A stretch of DNA of 64,000 nt from Deltaproteobacteria bacterium (GCA_029261815.1 JAJDAQ010000118.1:1-64000); one strand, 5' to 3'; counted from the stretch's first letter, positions 37,168 to 47,108 are shown. The notes: a model not told the origin generated them from the letters alone. A program made the numbers and translations.

Positions 37168-38064
37168 ATGAGACAAGCCATGGGCGACGGCAACGAAAGC
37201 ACGACCTGGGTGGTGGAACCCCTCCATGGATCGACCGAAGGCGACGAGCCGACCCTGGTGATGATCGCGGGCCCCGAAATCGGGCGACACATTCCGCTGG
37301 ACCAGCCTTCGATGACGGTCGGTCGAGACGCGGCGTGCGAACTGTCCATCCAGATGCCGGGCGTCTCGCGCAACCATTGCGAGTTCGTCACCAAGGACGG
37401 AAGCGTCGGCGTGCGCGACCTCGGATCCACGAATGGGACCTGGGTCAACGAGAAACGGCTCGCTGGAAACATGGTCACGGCTCTCGACCGCGGAGACCTG
37501 GTCCACGTGGGCGGCATCGCATTCAAGCTAGTCGGTGGCGGTGACCTGGAGCAGGAGTACCACGAAGCCGTCCATAACATGATGTTCCTGGACGGTCTGA
37601 CCGGCGCGCGCAACCGCCGCTTCCTGATGGACCTCCTGGGCCGCGAGATCCCGCGATGCCTCCGCCACCAACGGCCCCTCTCGGTGATGCTCGTCGACGT
37701 CGATCATTTCAAGGACGTCAACGACACGCACGGCCACCTGGCAGGCGACGATGTGCTCCGTGGCATCGTCGAGCGCATCCAGGAGATCACTCGCGAAGAG
37801 GACTCGATCACGCGCTATGGCGGCGACGAGTTCGTGGTCGTGATGCCCGAGTCCACACTCGAGGGTGCGATGGTCTATGCCCAGCGCGCCTGCGATGTCG
37901 TTGCAGAGCGCGGCTTCGAGTCGGCCGACATGCGCATCTCGGCCACCATCTCGATCGGCGTCGCTGAGTTGAAGCCGAATCTCACGACGCCAGAAGCCCT
38001 CCTCGCTGTGGCCGATCGTGCGCTCTATCGGGCGAAGGACGAGGGCCGCAACGGAATCGCCTGA
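37168..38064 (+). CDS. FHA-GGDEF diguanylate cyclase
   Basis: FHA: MTVGRDAACELSIQMPGVSRNHCEF...LGSTNGTWVN; GGDEF: DHFKDVNDTHGHLAGDDVLR...RYGGDEFVVVMPE. Confidence 0.92.
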   Translation: MRQAMGDGNESTTWVVEPLHGSTEGDEPTLVMIAGPEIGRHIPLDQPSMTVGRDAACELSIQMPGVSRNHCEFVTKDGSVGVRDLGSTNGTWVNEKRLAGNMVTALDRGDLVHVGGIAFKLVGGGDLEQEYHEAVHNMMFLDGLTGARNRRFLMDLLGREIPRCLRHQRPLSVMLVDVDHFKDVNDTHGHLAGDDVLRGIVERIQEITREEDSITRYGGDEFVVVMPESTLEGAMVYAQRACDVVAERGFESADMRISATISIGVAELKPNLTTPEALLAVADRALYRAKDEGRNGIA

Positions 38065-38072
38065 ACGCGACG

Positions 38073-38627
38073 CTAGTTGACGCCTTGTGCGGCGACCAGC
38101 GTTGCCGGTTCGATGCCCAGGATTCGCACGGCCTCGGCCCAGAGGTCATCCACGTCGGTGTCGAAGACCAGCGCCCGTTGGAGCGGAACCACAAGCCAGG
38201 AGCCCTGTGCGATCTCTTGCTCAAGCTGGCCCGCGCCCCAGCCCGCGTACCCCAGAAAGATGCGGTGCGTGAGTCCCGACCGCTCGACCACATGCTTGAG
38301 ACAGTCTTGAGACCGGCTCCAGTGCAGGTCCGCAGCCACCGGCACCGCGTCGGTCCCATCGGCCGCGGCATCATTCAGCAGGACCCAGCCGGTTTCCTCG
38401 CCCACGGGGCCGCCCCAGCGCACGCAGGAGGCGTCGTCGCCGCGCCACCGAAGCTCGAGCTGTTCGCAGAGGCTCGCAACCGGGTAGTCGGTTTCCCGGT
38501 TCACGATGAGGCCGAGGGCCCCCTCTTCCTCGTCGTGCTCGAGCATCAGGACGACGCTGCGGCGGAAGTTGGGGTCGATGATGGTGTCCATCGCCACAAG
38601 AAAGCTCGGCGCGAGATCCGTCTCCAC
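38073..38627 (-). CDS. YqgE/AlgH family (UPF0301) protein
   Basis: FLVAMDTIIDPNFRRSVVLMLEHDEEEGALGLIVNR...VRWGGPVGEETGWVLLN...GYAGWGAGQLEQEIAQGSWLV. Confidence 0.92.
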   Translation of the reverse strand: METDLAPSFLVAMDTIIDPNFRRSVVLMLEHDEEEGALGLIVNRETDYPVASLCEQLELRWRGDDASCVRWGGPVGEETGWVLLNDAAADGTDAVPVAADLHWSRSQDCLKHVVERSGLTHRIFLGYAGWGAGQLEQEIAQGSWLVVPLQRALVFDTDVDDLWAEAVRILGIEPATLVAAQGVN

Positions 38628-38680
38628 CTACGCATCCTAGCAGCCAGGCAGCGGACTCAACGCCCGCCTACCCTGCGGAA

Positions 38681-39487
38681 GTGGAACCCGCCCGTCGGAA
38701 TCTTGCGCTCGTGTGCATCGCGATCGGCACCCTACTGCCGCTGATCGCCGAGCAAGTGATGCCGACCGATCTCGCGCCGGGCGAGCGAGATCTCTGGGCA
38801 CTGCTCGGCCTTCAGGTCGTGATGATCTGTCTCGCATTCGGAACCGCCGCCTTCCTGCCGCATGCGGTCAGTGAGACGCTTGGCTGTCAGCGCGGACCGA
38901 TTTCGGGCCGCCTGGGCTGGGGCGCGCTGGCCCTGGCTGCGGTCGGCCTGCTCCTGGTCTCGCGCGGCCTGAGCGACTGGCTGGTCGAATTCCAGGTCCG
39001 CGACCAGGGCACTCTGGCCGAGATCGATACCCTGCTGCGCGGCGCCCGTGAGCGATCGGTCGTACTCGCCGTCGTCGCGGTGGGCATCGGACCCGGCATC
39101 GCGGAAGAGCTGCTCTTTCGTGGCCTGGTACAGCGCTCGCTCGCGCGCCATCTGCCAGCCGGCGTGGCCATCGGACTTGCAGCGGCCGCGTTCGGAGCCG
39201 TCCACTTCGACCCGCTCCATAGCCCCGTGGCGCTCGTTCTCGGGCTCTACCTCGGCACCGTCGGATGGCTAGCAGGGAACGTCTGGGCGCCGATGGCGTG
39301 TCACGTCCTGAACAACACCCTCGCGGCGAGTCCCCTGCTGGGGAACATCCCGCCGGAGGCGGGCGCCGGGGCGGTACCCGCCTGGGCCCTGGTGACGAGC
39401 GGCGGAATCGTGCTCTGGGGGGCCTCGCGGTGGGCAGCGCACCGGCAAGCCGGGGTTCAGTCGGCGGAGCGCACTGCCGATCCCTAG
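38681..39487 (+). CDS. CPBP family intramembrane metalloprotease
   Basis: GPGIAEELLFRGLVQRSLARH (EExxxR) and FGAVHFDPLHS motif; multi-TM. Confidence 0.88.
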   Translation: MEPARRNLALVCIAIGTLLPLIAEQVMPTDLAPGERDLWALLGLQVVMICLAFGTAAFLPHAVSETLGCQRGPISGRLGWGALALAAVGLLLVSRGLSDWLVEFQVRDQGTLAEIDTLLRGARERSVVLAVVAVGIGPGIAEELLFRGLVQRSLARHLPAGVAIGLAAAAFGAVHFDPLHSPVALVLGLYLGTVGWLAGNVWAPMACHVLNNTLAASPLLGNIPPEAGAGAVPAWALVTSGGIVLWGASRWAAHRQAGVQSAERTADP

Positions 39488-39533
39488 GAGGTCCTTTTAG
39501 GGCCTGGCGCCGCCCGCGCGCCGAGGAGAGGCA

Positions 39534-40706
39534 ATGTCCACGTCCGCACCGGTGGTAATGGTTGACGACGGCGAGCTCGACGACGTTCGAGCCGTCCTCG
39601 AGGAACTCGGTGCCGAGTTTGCCCACCTGCGCGGCGGAGCCATTCCGGGCGAACTCGATCCGCCGAACCAGCTCTTCATCGCGACGCCGCGACGCGCGAT
39701 GCTGGCCAAGGACTGGCCGTCCGGACCCCTGCCGATCAAGGTCGGCGTCGTGACCGAGGACTCGAACACGCTGCGTGGCATGTTGAAGCGCATCGGCTTC
39801 GACCTGCTGATCCGCCGGCCCGTGCACCCCTACGCGCTGCGCCTCGTACTGCTCCGCGCGCTTTATTCCGGCAGCGAGCGGCGGCGCGATCCGCGCTTCC
39901 CGCTCGGCGTGGAAGTGTCGTTCCGCGGCGGCTTCCGCCGCAAGACGGCGACGCTGGCCGACCTATCCGTGCGCGGCGCCCGTCTACTCGTCGACCAACC
40001 CGTGAGCCTGGGAAGTCGCGTCACACTGCAACTCGACCGCGAGCTCAGCGGCGACAAGGCCATGGCACTTCGGTGCAAGGTGGTTCGGGTCTCCGACGAC
40101 CCGGAGCGAGACGGGAAGTTCGTGATCGGCCTGCAGTTCGAGAAGCTGACGAAGGCCGCCGTCTTGCAGCTTCGGGCGACGCTGCGCAAGGCCGAGGAAG
40201 GCCCGTCCGTTCTCGCCGGGCCCAAGAACGGCGAAGCCGCAGCCGAGACGCCGAACGAACTCCCGGCAGCTGCGCCGGCCACTCCCGAGAACCGTCGGAA
40301 GCATGACCGAGCAGTCTTCCGCCGGGAAGTGGTTCAACTCGACGAAGAAGCCAGCTCTGTCCTGCTGGGCCGTGACATCTCGCTAGGCGGCATGCGGATC
40401 GAATCTGAAGCCAACCTGGGCCTCGGCGACCAACTCCGCCTCGCCATCTACGGCGGACCGCGCGAGGATCCCTTCATCTTGCGCGCGCGAATCGTGCGTC
40501 AGGAAACCGCAACAACCTACGGTCTGAGCTTCGACGACTTGAAGCCCGCGGTCGCCAACCAACTCGAATCGCTCGTTGCCAAACTGCCGGCCGTCGAATC
40601 GCTCAACGGCGGCGAATCCGATGCGCTCGGTAGCGTCGTTTCGCGCATTCTCGAGCGCGATGCCTGCCCGGACGACGATGGGGATGAAGAAGCGGCCGCG
40701 GACTGA
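39534..40706 (+). CDS. protein with pseudo-receiver-like N-terminus and two PilZ domains
   Basis: Two PilZ-type starts: SERRRDPRFPLGVEVSFR...LSVRGARLLVD and ENRRKHDRAVFRREVVQLD...ISLGGMRIES. Confidence 0.75.
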   Translation: MSTSAPVVMVDDGELDDVRAVLEELGAEFAHLRGGAIPGELDPPNQLFIATPRRAMLAKDWPSGPLPIKVGVVTEDSNTLRGMLKRIGFDLLIRRPVHPYALRLVLLRALYSGSERRRDPRFPLGVEVSFRGGFRRKTATLADLSVRGARLLVDQPVSLGSRVTLQLDRELSGDKAMALRCKVVRVSDDPERDGKFVIGLQFEKLTKAAVLQLRATLRKAEEGPSVLAGPKNGEAAAETPNELPAAAPATPENRRKHDRAVFRREVVQLDEEASSVLLGRDISLGGMRIESEANLGLGDQLRLAIYGGPREDPFILRARIVRQETATTYGLSFDDLKPAVANQLESLVAKLPAVESLNGGESDALGSVVSRILERDACPDDDGDEEAAAD

Positions 40707-40722
40707 AGCGACTGCCGTGCCC

Positions 40723-41508
40723 TCAGAGCCGGACGCTCCCGAGACGAGCCGCCACGTAATCGCCGATCGCGCGCTCGTCTCCGTCGTCGAGCTGATCGAA
40801 TGTGACCCCTACACCGGCCTCACGGCCCGGTGTCGCTCGGCGCGACTGATGCGTCACGATCGCGCGTAGCATCATCGTTCGGGCACCCAGGGTCATCTCG
40901 ACCATCAACGGCGTCCCGAGCGGCGGCGGATCGGTCAGCTCCAGGAACATGCCGCCGGCACTGACGTCGCAGACGCGCGCCGGAACGATTCCGCCAGGAC
41001 GGGCGACGTCGATCCGCAGCGAAACGGGCACCCGCGGCACCTTCCGTGCATCGGCCCACGTCGAGGCGCCCAGGGCGGCCGCGACGCCGAGGTGCAGTTC
41101 CTCGGGGGTAAAGGGAGATCGCACGAGCCAGGGGAAACCCTGATCGGAGAGCTGCCGGGCTTCGGAACGCCCGAGCACCTCGCCAACCAATACCATCGCC
41201 CGCGTGCCGCCCTCGATCATGGGCCCCAGCGCATCGACGACGGCGACGAAGTCGTCGCCTCCGAGAGCGGCCGGCAACAAGACGACTCCGGCGCGACCTT
41301 CCTGCATCGTCAGCCACTGCTGGGCCGTCACCAGGGACGCCACCACCTCGACTTCGAAGCCGTGTTCGGTGAGGACGAATGCTTCCCGACCCAGACCGGA
41401 GGCGGTCGGATCGAAGATCAGGGCATACGGGTCGAAACGCGGAATCGGCGGCCTCGAGTCGCAGGAAAAGGGTGGAATCGAACCACGGCCACACCCAGGT
41501 GCGGCCAT
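40723..41508 (-). CDS. pseudo-receiver plus PilZ domain protein
   Basis: YALIFDPTASGLGREAFVLTEHGFEVEVVASLVTAQQWL... then RKVPRVPVSLRIDVARPG...VCDVSAGGMFLEL. Confidence 0.7.
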   Translation of the reverse strand: MAAPGCGRGSIPPFSCDSRPPIPRFDPYALIFDPTASGLGREAFVLTEHGFEVEVVASLVTAQQWLTMQEGRAGVVLLPAALGGDDFVAVVDALGPMIEGGTRAMVLVGEVLGRSEARQLSDQGFPWLVRSPFTPEELHLGVAAALGASTWADARKVPRVPVSLRIDVARPGGIVPARVCDVSAGGMFLELTDPPPLGTPLMVEMTLGARTMMLRAIVTHQSRRATPGREAGVGVTFDQLDDGDERAIGDYVAARLGSVRL

Positions 41509-41625
41509 CGCTCCGCTTCAATCGGCCGGCCGGCGCTGCCGCTTGATCGGGCGATCCCCTTCCTTTCACCGGCAGGTCCCGCGGCAAGTGCCGAACTGTG
41601 CGACCCTGCGGGCCCAGGGGGAAAC

Positions 41626-42219
41626 GTGAAGTACCAGGAATTTCTCGATCGGGATCACTTCGACGACGAAGAGATCCTGGCATTGAGCCACGGGGCGCTC
41701 GTCGAGGACGCGCCTTCGGACGGGCTCCCAAGACTCCCGGCGCCCCCGATGCTCATGATCGACCGCGTCACCGACATCGTCCGAAACGGCCGGAGAGGCC
41801 GAATCGTCGCGGAGCGCGATGTCAACCTCGACGACTGGTTCTTCCAGTGTCACTTCCGCGGAGACCCGGTGCAGCCGGGTTGCCTCGGCGTCGATGCCAT
41901 CTGGCAGCTCGTCGGCTTCTACTGCGGTTGTTCGGGCGCCCTCGGCGCCGGCCGCGCCCTCGGAATCGGCGAGGTCGAGTTCCTCGGGCAGATCCGGCCC
42001 CATAACAAACGGGTCACCTACGAAGTCGACATCGTGCGTTTCTCCCAGCTCAAGGAGAGTGGCGTCTCGATCGCGATTGCAGACGGTACGGTGAGCGTCG
42101 ACGGCGAGCTCATCTACAACCTCAGGCGCGCCAAGGTCGGTGTCTTTCGCGGCATCGAATACCCGGACTATCCGCTGCGGAGCGAGAAGTCCGTTGGCGG
42201 CATCATGGACAGGGGATGA
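41626..42219 (+). CDS. fabA: FabA-type beta-hydroxyacyl-ACP dehydratase
   Basis: GTG 41626; PAPPMLMIDRV...FFQCHFRGDPVQPGCLGVDAIWQLVGFY...GEVEFLGQIRPHNKRVTYEVDI. Confidence 0.88.
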   Translation: MKYQEFLDRDHFDDEEILALSHGALVEDAPSDGLPRLPAPPMLMIDRVTDIVRNGRRGRIVAERDVNLDDWFFQCHFRGDPVQPGCLGVDAIWQLVGFYCGCSGALGAGRALGIGEVEFLGQIRPHNKRVTYEVDIVRFSQLKESGVSIAIADGTVSVDGELIYNLRRAKVGVFRGIEYPDYPLRSEKSVGGIMDRG

Positions 42220-43028
42220 ACGTGAACTCGGAACCTCTCATCGCAGTCTTCATCGACTTCGAGAACCTCGCGCTTGGAACCAAGGATGGCTCCTCCGCCG
42301 GAACCAGTTTCGACTGCGGAATCGTCCTGCAACGCCTGCTCGAGAAGGGTCGGATCGTCTACAAGCGCGCCTACTGTGACTGGAACCGCTTTCGCGGATC
42401 GACCAAGAGTCTCCACGAAAACGGCGTCGAACTGGTCGAAATTCCCCAGACCCGGCAGAGCGGAAAGAACAGCGCCGACATCCGCATGGTCGTCGACGCA
42501 ATCGACCTTTGTTATGCCAAGCAACACATCGACATCTTCGCGCTGGTGACCGGAGACAGCGACTTCTCGCCGCTCGCTTCGAAGCTCAAGGAGAACGACA
42601 AGCGCGTTCTCGGCTGCGGCGTGCGCCAATCGACCTCGGGTCTCCTGATCGGAAGTTGTGACGAGTTCATCTACTACGACGACCTGGCCCAGAAGAAGCA
42701 AGCACGAAAGCCACGCAAGAAGACCAGCGCCAAGTCCAGCAGCGGTGCCGCGAACGACACCGGCAGCGACGCCATCACGAAGGTCGTCGAGATTGTCGAA
42801 TCCCTCGAATCGGACTACGAAGTCATGTGGGGTTCGATGTTGAAGCAGGCGATTCGCCGGGTGGACCCGGGCTTCAACGAGAAGGCGCACGGCTACGACA
42901 GCTTTGCCGCCCTGCTCGAAGCCGCAGATGACGAAGGCGTCCTGGAAATCGACTTCGACGAATCACGCGGGAACTACGCCGTCAGCCTTCCCACCCAGCG
43001 TCGCAGCAAGGGATCGCGCAAAGGCTGA
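42216..43028 (+). CDS. NYN domain protein with C-terminal OST-HTH/LOTUS-like domain
   Basis: IAVFIDFENLALG...KNSADIRMVVDAIDLCYAKQHIDIFALVTGDSDFSPLASKLKENDKRVLG (NYN/LabA); ...VEIVESLESDYEVMWGSMLKQAIRRVDPGFNEKAHGYDSFAALLEAADDEGVLEI (OST-HTH). Confidence 0.85.
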   Translation: MNVNSEPLIAVFIDFENLALGTKDGSSAGTSFDCGIVLQRLLEKGRIVYKRAYCDWNRFRGSTKSLHENGVELVEIPQTRQSGKNSADIRMVVDAIDLCYAKQHIDIFALVTGDSDFSPLASKLKENDKRVLGCGVRQSTSGLLIGSCDEFIYYDDLAQKKQARKPRKKTSAKSSSGAANDTGSDAITKVVEIVESLESDYEVMWGSMLKQAIRRVDPGFNEKAHGYDSFAALLEAADDEGVLEIDFDESRGNYAVSLPTQRRSKGSRKG

Positions 43029-43040
43029 AACGCCGGTGCC

Positions 43041-44042
43041 TCAGACCCGGACCAGCAGTTTCCCGGTGTGCCCCCCGTTGAAGAGCATCAAGAGGGCCTC
43101 GGGGAAGCGGTCGATGCCGTCGACCACATGTTCGCGCAGCTGCACCTTGCCGTCGGAGAGCAGGCTGGCCAACGCGGCCTCGGCCTTCGGGAAGTCTGCC
43201 TGGAAGTGGGTCACCGCGAAGCCCTCCATGCGCGCATGGCGTTCGGCCAGACGCAGGTAGAGCGACGGGCCCTGAACGCGGTCCATGTTCTGGTACTGCG
43301 AGATCGCACCGCAGATCACGACCCGAGCGCGTTCACGGATCTGGTCGAGCACGACATCGAGGAGTTCGCCGCCAACGTTGTCGAAGAACACATCGACGCC
43401 ATCGGGCGCCACTTCGCGCAGCCGGGCGGCGACATCTTCTCCCTTGTAGTCGATCGCCGCATCGAAGCCGAGTTCATCGGTGAGGTAGGCGCACTTCGCA
43501 GCGCCGCCCGCGAGACCCACGACCCTGGCGCCAGCGAGCTTCGCGAGCTGACCGGCCACTGAACCGACGGCGCCGGCCGCCGCGGAAACCACGACGGTCT
43601 CGCCGTCCTGAACAGCACCCACCTCGTGGATGCCGAACCAAGCGGTCAGCCCCGTGGTCATTCCGAGCACCCCGAGTCGCGCGGTCGCCGGGGCAACCGT
43701 TTCGTCGATCGGCTGCACCATCCCGGCGGGAAGACGTGCATGGCTTTGGGCGCCGAGAGGCGCAAAGACCGCCTGACCCACGTCGTAACCGGCCGCTTCG
43801 CTCGCCACGATGCGTCCGACCCCGAGCGCCGGGATCGTTCCGCCGATCGGGACCGACCCGTGGTAGGCCTCGTCTTCGAGGGTGGTGCGGATGAACGCAT
43901 CGATCGAGAGCGCCTCCGTCGCGACGCAGACCTCTCCGTCCCCCAGAGGCTCGACCGCGTCCTCTTGTAGACGGAAATCCGAAAGCTTCGGCATTCCCTC
44001 CGGTCGATGGGCCAGCACGATATGGCGATTGATCTCGGACAC
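43041..44042 (-). CDS. NADP-dependent medium-chain reductase (curcumin/leukotriene B4 reductase-like)
   Basis: INRHIVLAHRPEGMPKLSDFRL; VVSAAAGAVGSVAGQLAKLAGARVVGLAGG; FFDNVGGELLDVVLDQI. Confidence 0.9.
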   Translation of the reverse strand: MSEINRHIVLAHRPEGMPKLSDFRLQEDAVEPLGDGEVCVATEALSIDAFIRTTLEDEAYHGSVPIGGTIPALGVGRIVASEAAGYDVGQAVFAPLGAQSHARLPAGMVQPIDETVAPATARLGVLGMTTGLTAWFGIHEVGAVQDGETVVVSAAAGAVGSVAGQLAKLAGARVVGLAGGAAKCAYLTDELGFDAAIDYKGEDVAARLREVAPDGVDVFFDNVGGELLDVVLDQIRERARVVICGAISQYQNMDRVQGPSLYLRLAERHARMEGFAVTHFQADFPKAEAALASLLSDGKVQLREHVVDGIDRFPEALLMLFNGGHTGKLLVRV

Positions 44043-44161
44043 GGGTGATCCTCCTCAGGAACCGACGCTACCATGGGTTTTCCCCACTGCCCGGTCGAAC
44101 TGCTGTGCCGCGGCCAGTGTCTTGACTTGACGCGTCCCCATCTCGTGCGGAGCCTCACCGA

Positions 44162-44872
44162 ATGTTCTTCGACCCCCTGTATCTCGCCGTCATGGGCCTG
44201 GGCGCCCTCCTTTCGTTTGGTGCCAGCTGGCTGACCAAACGGCGCTTCAAGAAGTACTCGCAGATGCCGACCCGCTCCGGCATGACGGGGGCCGACATCG
44301 CCCGCTCGATCCTGCGTGACAAGGGCATCTTCGACGTTGAGGTGGAACCCGTCGCCGGCACCCTGTCCGACCACTACGACCCGCGCAGCAAGACGCTGAG
44401 GCTCAGCGAGCCGGTCTTCGGCGGCCGCAGCATGGCCGCGTTCGGAGTCGCTGCCCACGAGGTGGGACACGCCATCCAGCACGCCGAGGGTTACCTGCCG
44501 CTGCGCTTCCGCTCGGCCTGGGTTCCGGTGGCCAGCACCGGCGGCAACATCTCGCTCTTCGTCATCATCGCGGCCGCGGTGATGGGTGGCGTCACCACGA
44601 CGTGGGGCGCTGGGCTCGCATGGATCGGCGTCGCCCTGTTCGCGACGACCACACTATTCACGCTCGTCACCTTGCCCGTCGAGTTCGATGCCAGCCGGCG
44701 CGCGCTCGCATGCCTCGACGGTCGCTACGTCAGCGAGGAAGAGGCGGACGGGGCTCGGAAGGTGCTGGGAGCGGCCGCCATGACCTACGTGGCCGCTTTC
44801 GCCGCGTCCCTCATGACCCTGATCTATTGGGCCATGCGGCTGGGCTTGCTTGGCGGTCGATCGAACAACTAG
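44162..44872 (+). CDS. zinc membrane metallopeptidase, YugP family
   Basis: LSDHYDPRSKTLRLSEPVFGGRSMAAFGVAAHEVGHAIQHAEGYLPLRFRSAWVPVASTGGN. Confidence 0.93.
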   Translation: MFFDPLYLAVMGLGALLSFGASWLTKRRFKKYSQMPTRSGMTGADIARSILRDKGIFDVEVEPVAGTLSDHYDPRSKTLRLSEPVFGGRSMAAFGVAAHEVGHAIQHAEGYLPLRFRSAWVPVASTGGNISLFVIIAAAVMGGVTTTWGAGLAWIGVALFATTTLFTLVTLPVEFDASRRALACLDGRYVSEEEADGARKVLGAAAMTYVAAFAASLMTLIYWAMRLGLLGGRSNN

Positions 44873-46020
44873 CGGTCCGAGACGCGCGCGTAGAACCGTG
44901 CGATCTCGTCAGAGACGCGATCCACCTGGGCTTCCGTCAGACCCGGAAACATCGGGAGCCGCAACAGACAAGCGGCGGCAGCGTCGGTCACCGGAAGCTC
45001 CCCAAACGGGCGCCCCACCTTTTCGCCCATCACGGACGAATGCAACGGGACGTAGTGCGAGACGCTGCTGATCTTCGCGGCACGGAGCCACGCCATCAGT
45101 GCGTCGCGCTCGTCGCCACTGCGGGCGCGGACGAAGAAGGCATGCGCATTGTCCCGCGCTGCCGGGGGCGCGAAAGGCAGCCGCAGCAGTCCTGCCGCCT
45201 CGAGGGGCGCGAGGCGCTCGCGGTAACCGTGGGCGCGCGCTCGGCGGTCCCGGGTCAGGTTCGCGGCGGCTTCCAATTGCGCGAACAAGAACGCGCACGG
45301 AATTTCGCCTGCACCAAACGACGATCCCAGGTCGACCCAGCTGTACTTGTCGACTTCCCCGCGCAGGAACTTCTGACGGTTGGTGCCCTTGTCCCGGAGG
45401 ATCTCGGCACGCTCAACCAGGGCCGGGTCGTTGATGCACAGCGCGCCACCTTCCCCACAAATGACATTCTTGGTCTCGTGGAAGCTGTAGATGCCGAGAT
45501 CGCCCAGGCTTCCGAGTTCGCGACCTCGATAGGTCGCGTCGATCCCATGGGCGGCATCCTCGATCAGCCGGATGTGTGCGTTGCTAGCGGCCTCCGCGAG
45601 CGCGTCCATCTCGCACGCCACGCCGGCGTAGTGCACGGCCACGATCGCCCGCGTGTTCGGCGTGACCGCTTCGGCCACGAGGCGTTCGTCGAGATTGAGC
45701 GTGTCATCGCGAACGTCTACGAAGACTGGCGTTGCGCCATTCCGAACGAACGCGCTGGCGGTCGAAACAAAGGTGAATGACGGCATGATCACTTCGTCGC
45801 CAGGTCCGACATCACATAGCAACGCAGCCATCTCGAGCGCGGCGGTCCCCGATGCCGTCATCAGGACCCGCGGGATCCCGCCTCTCTCCTGCAGCAGGGC
45901 TTCGCACCGCCGCGTGAATGCACCATCCGCCGACAACTGACCGAGGGCGATCGCCTCTTCGATGTAGCCGAGTTCGTTGCCGCTAATGGCGGGGCGATTG
46001 AACGGGATCGGGTCGCTCAC
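44869..46020 (-). CDS. DegT/DnrJ/EryC1 sugar aminotransferase, WecE/RffA-like
   Basis: GTG 46020; IPFNRPAISGNELGYIEEAI...TASGTAALEMAALL...SFHETKNVICGEGGALCIN (PLP Lys context). Confidence 0.9.
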   Translation of the reverse strand: MSDPIPFNRPAISGNELGYIEEAIALGQLSADGAFTRRCEALLQERGGIPRVLMTASGTAALEMAALLCDVGPGDEVIMPSFTFVSTASAFVRNGATPVFVDVRDDTLNLDERLVAEAVTPNTRAIVAVHYAGVACEMDALAEAASNAHIRLIEDAAHGIDATYRGRELGSLGDLGIYSFHETKNVICGEGGALCINDPALVERAEILRDKGTNRQKFLRGEVDKYSWVDLGSSFGAGEIPCAFLFAQLEAAANLTRDRRARAHGYRERLAPLEAAGLLRLPFAPPAARDNAHAFFVRARSGDERDALMAWLRAAKISSVSHYVPLHSSVMGEKVGRPFGELPVTDAAAACLLRLPMFPGLTEAQVDRVSDEIARFYARVSDR

Positions 46021-47108
46021 GACTCGGCCCGCCCGGCAGCAGCCGCGATCTCGCGGGCAAGTCGGATCGCGTCGCGACGGATGCCGCGAAGCATCCGACT
46101 CGTGAAGTCGGTCTGGCCGTCCAACCCGAGGAAGTAGAGACCGCGTGCCGCCTGGCACTCAGCACCGTCGAGCGCCGGCAGGCCGTTCACCGGGTTGAGT
46201 GGAACGTTCGCGGGCAGATGGCCGAGAGCGGGGCGATAGCCGGTGGCCCAGAGCACCGCGTCGGCCGTCTCCACCTCGCCTCCAGCGAGATGGATCTTGT
46301 CCGCATCGAAATGGTCGATGGGACCGACGGTCCGGATCGTGCCCTTGCGCAGGAGCCGCGCGATCCGGCCACCCGCCATGTTGAGCCCAGAGCTGCGTTG
46401 TGCGAAGCGTCCGAGGCGCAGACGGATCGCCTCGTAGGGGTAGTAGGCGAGGAACCCGAGCTGTTGGAGAACGATCGGCGACGCGAACTCGATCGGGGAG
46501 CGATGCGAGATCCAGACGTCGAACCCAGCGTCGCAGAGTTCCAGGGCAAGCTGGCCCGCCGTGATCCGCTTCCCCACGATCCCGATCGTCCGGCGCCCCG
46601 GTCCCACGCGCTCTCGGACGGCGTCGACCGAGCCGTAGTCGGGCACCGAAAGCTGCAGAATCGAGCTTTCCTCGCGGCCAGGCGGCATCGGGACCACGGG
46701 GTTGGAGAAGTACCCGGTGGCGTTCACGACACGTCGTGCGAGAAGGGTCCCGCGTGGTGAATCCAGCCGAAATCCGTCAGCACCACTTGGTGCGATCGCA
46801 ACGACGGGCCAATCCGTTCGAAGCTCGATCCCGTCCGCACGCGCGCCTTGCTCCAGGTGAACGTGGAAATCTGCCCGTCGAAGACGCTTCGCATAGCGCC
46901 AGAGCGGAACCCGCGTTCCAGGAAGGCAACTCGCGCCCCACGCGGAGTTCAGCCGCATGTCTCTGGGCATTCGACGCCATGAGTCGCCCGCGGTCGGCCC
47001 CGCTTCGAGGACGACGACACGTCGGCCCAGCCGCGCCCATTCGCGCGCGAAGGAGATCCCAGCGGGGCCCGCGCCTACGACGACGAGATCGACACTTTCG
47101 GCACTCAC
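46017..47108 (-). CDS. FAD-dependent NAD(P)-binding monooxygenase-like oxidoreductase
   Basis: LVVVGAGPAGISFAREWARLGRRVVVLEAG; second dinucleotide fold TIGIVGKRITAGQLALEL; ATGYRP. Confidence 0.82.
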   Translation of the reverse strand: MSAESVDLVVVGAGPAGISFAREWARLGRRVVVLEAGPTAGDSWRRMPRDMRLNSAWGASCLPGTRVPLWRYAKRLRRADFHVHLEQGARADGIELRTDWPVVAIAPSGADGFRLDSPRGTLLARRVVNATGYFSNPVVPMPPGREESSILQLSVPDYGSVDAVRERVGPGRRTIGIVGKRITAGQLALELCDAGFDVWISHRSPIEFASPIVLQQLGFLAYYPYEAIRLRLGRFAQRSSGLNMAGGRIARLLRKGTIRTVGPIDHFDADKIHLAGGEVETADAVLWATGYRPALGHLPANVPLNPVNGLPALDGAECQAARGLYFLGLDGQTDFTSRMLRGIRRDAIRLAREIAAAAGRAES

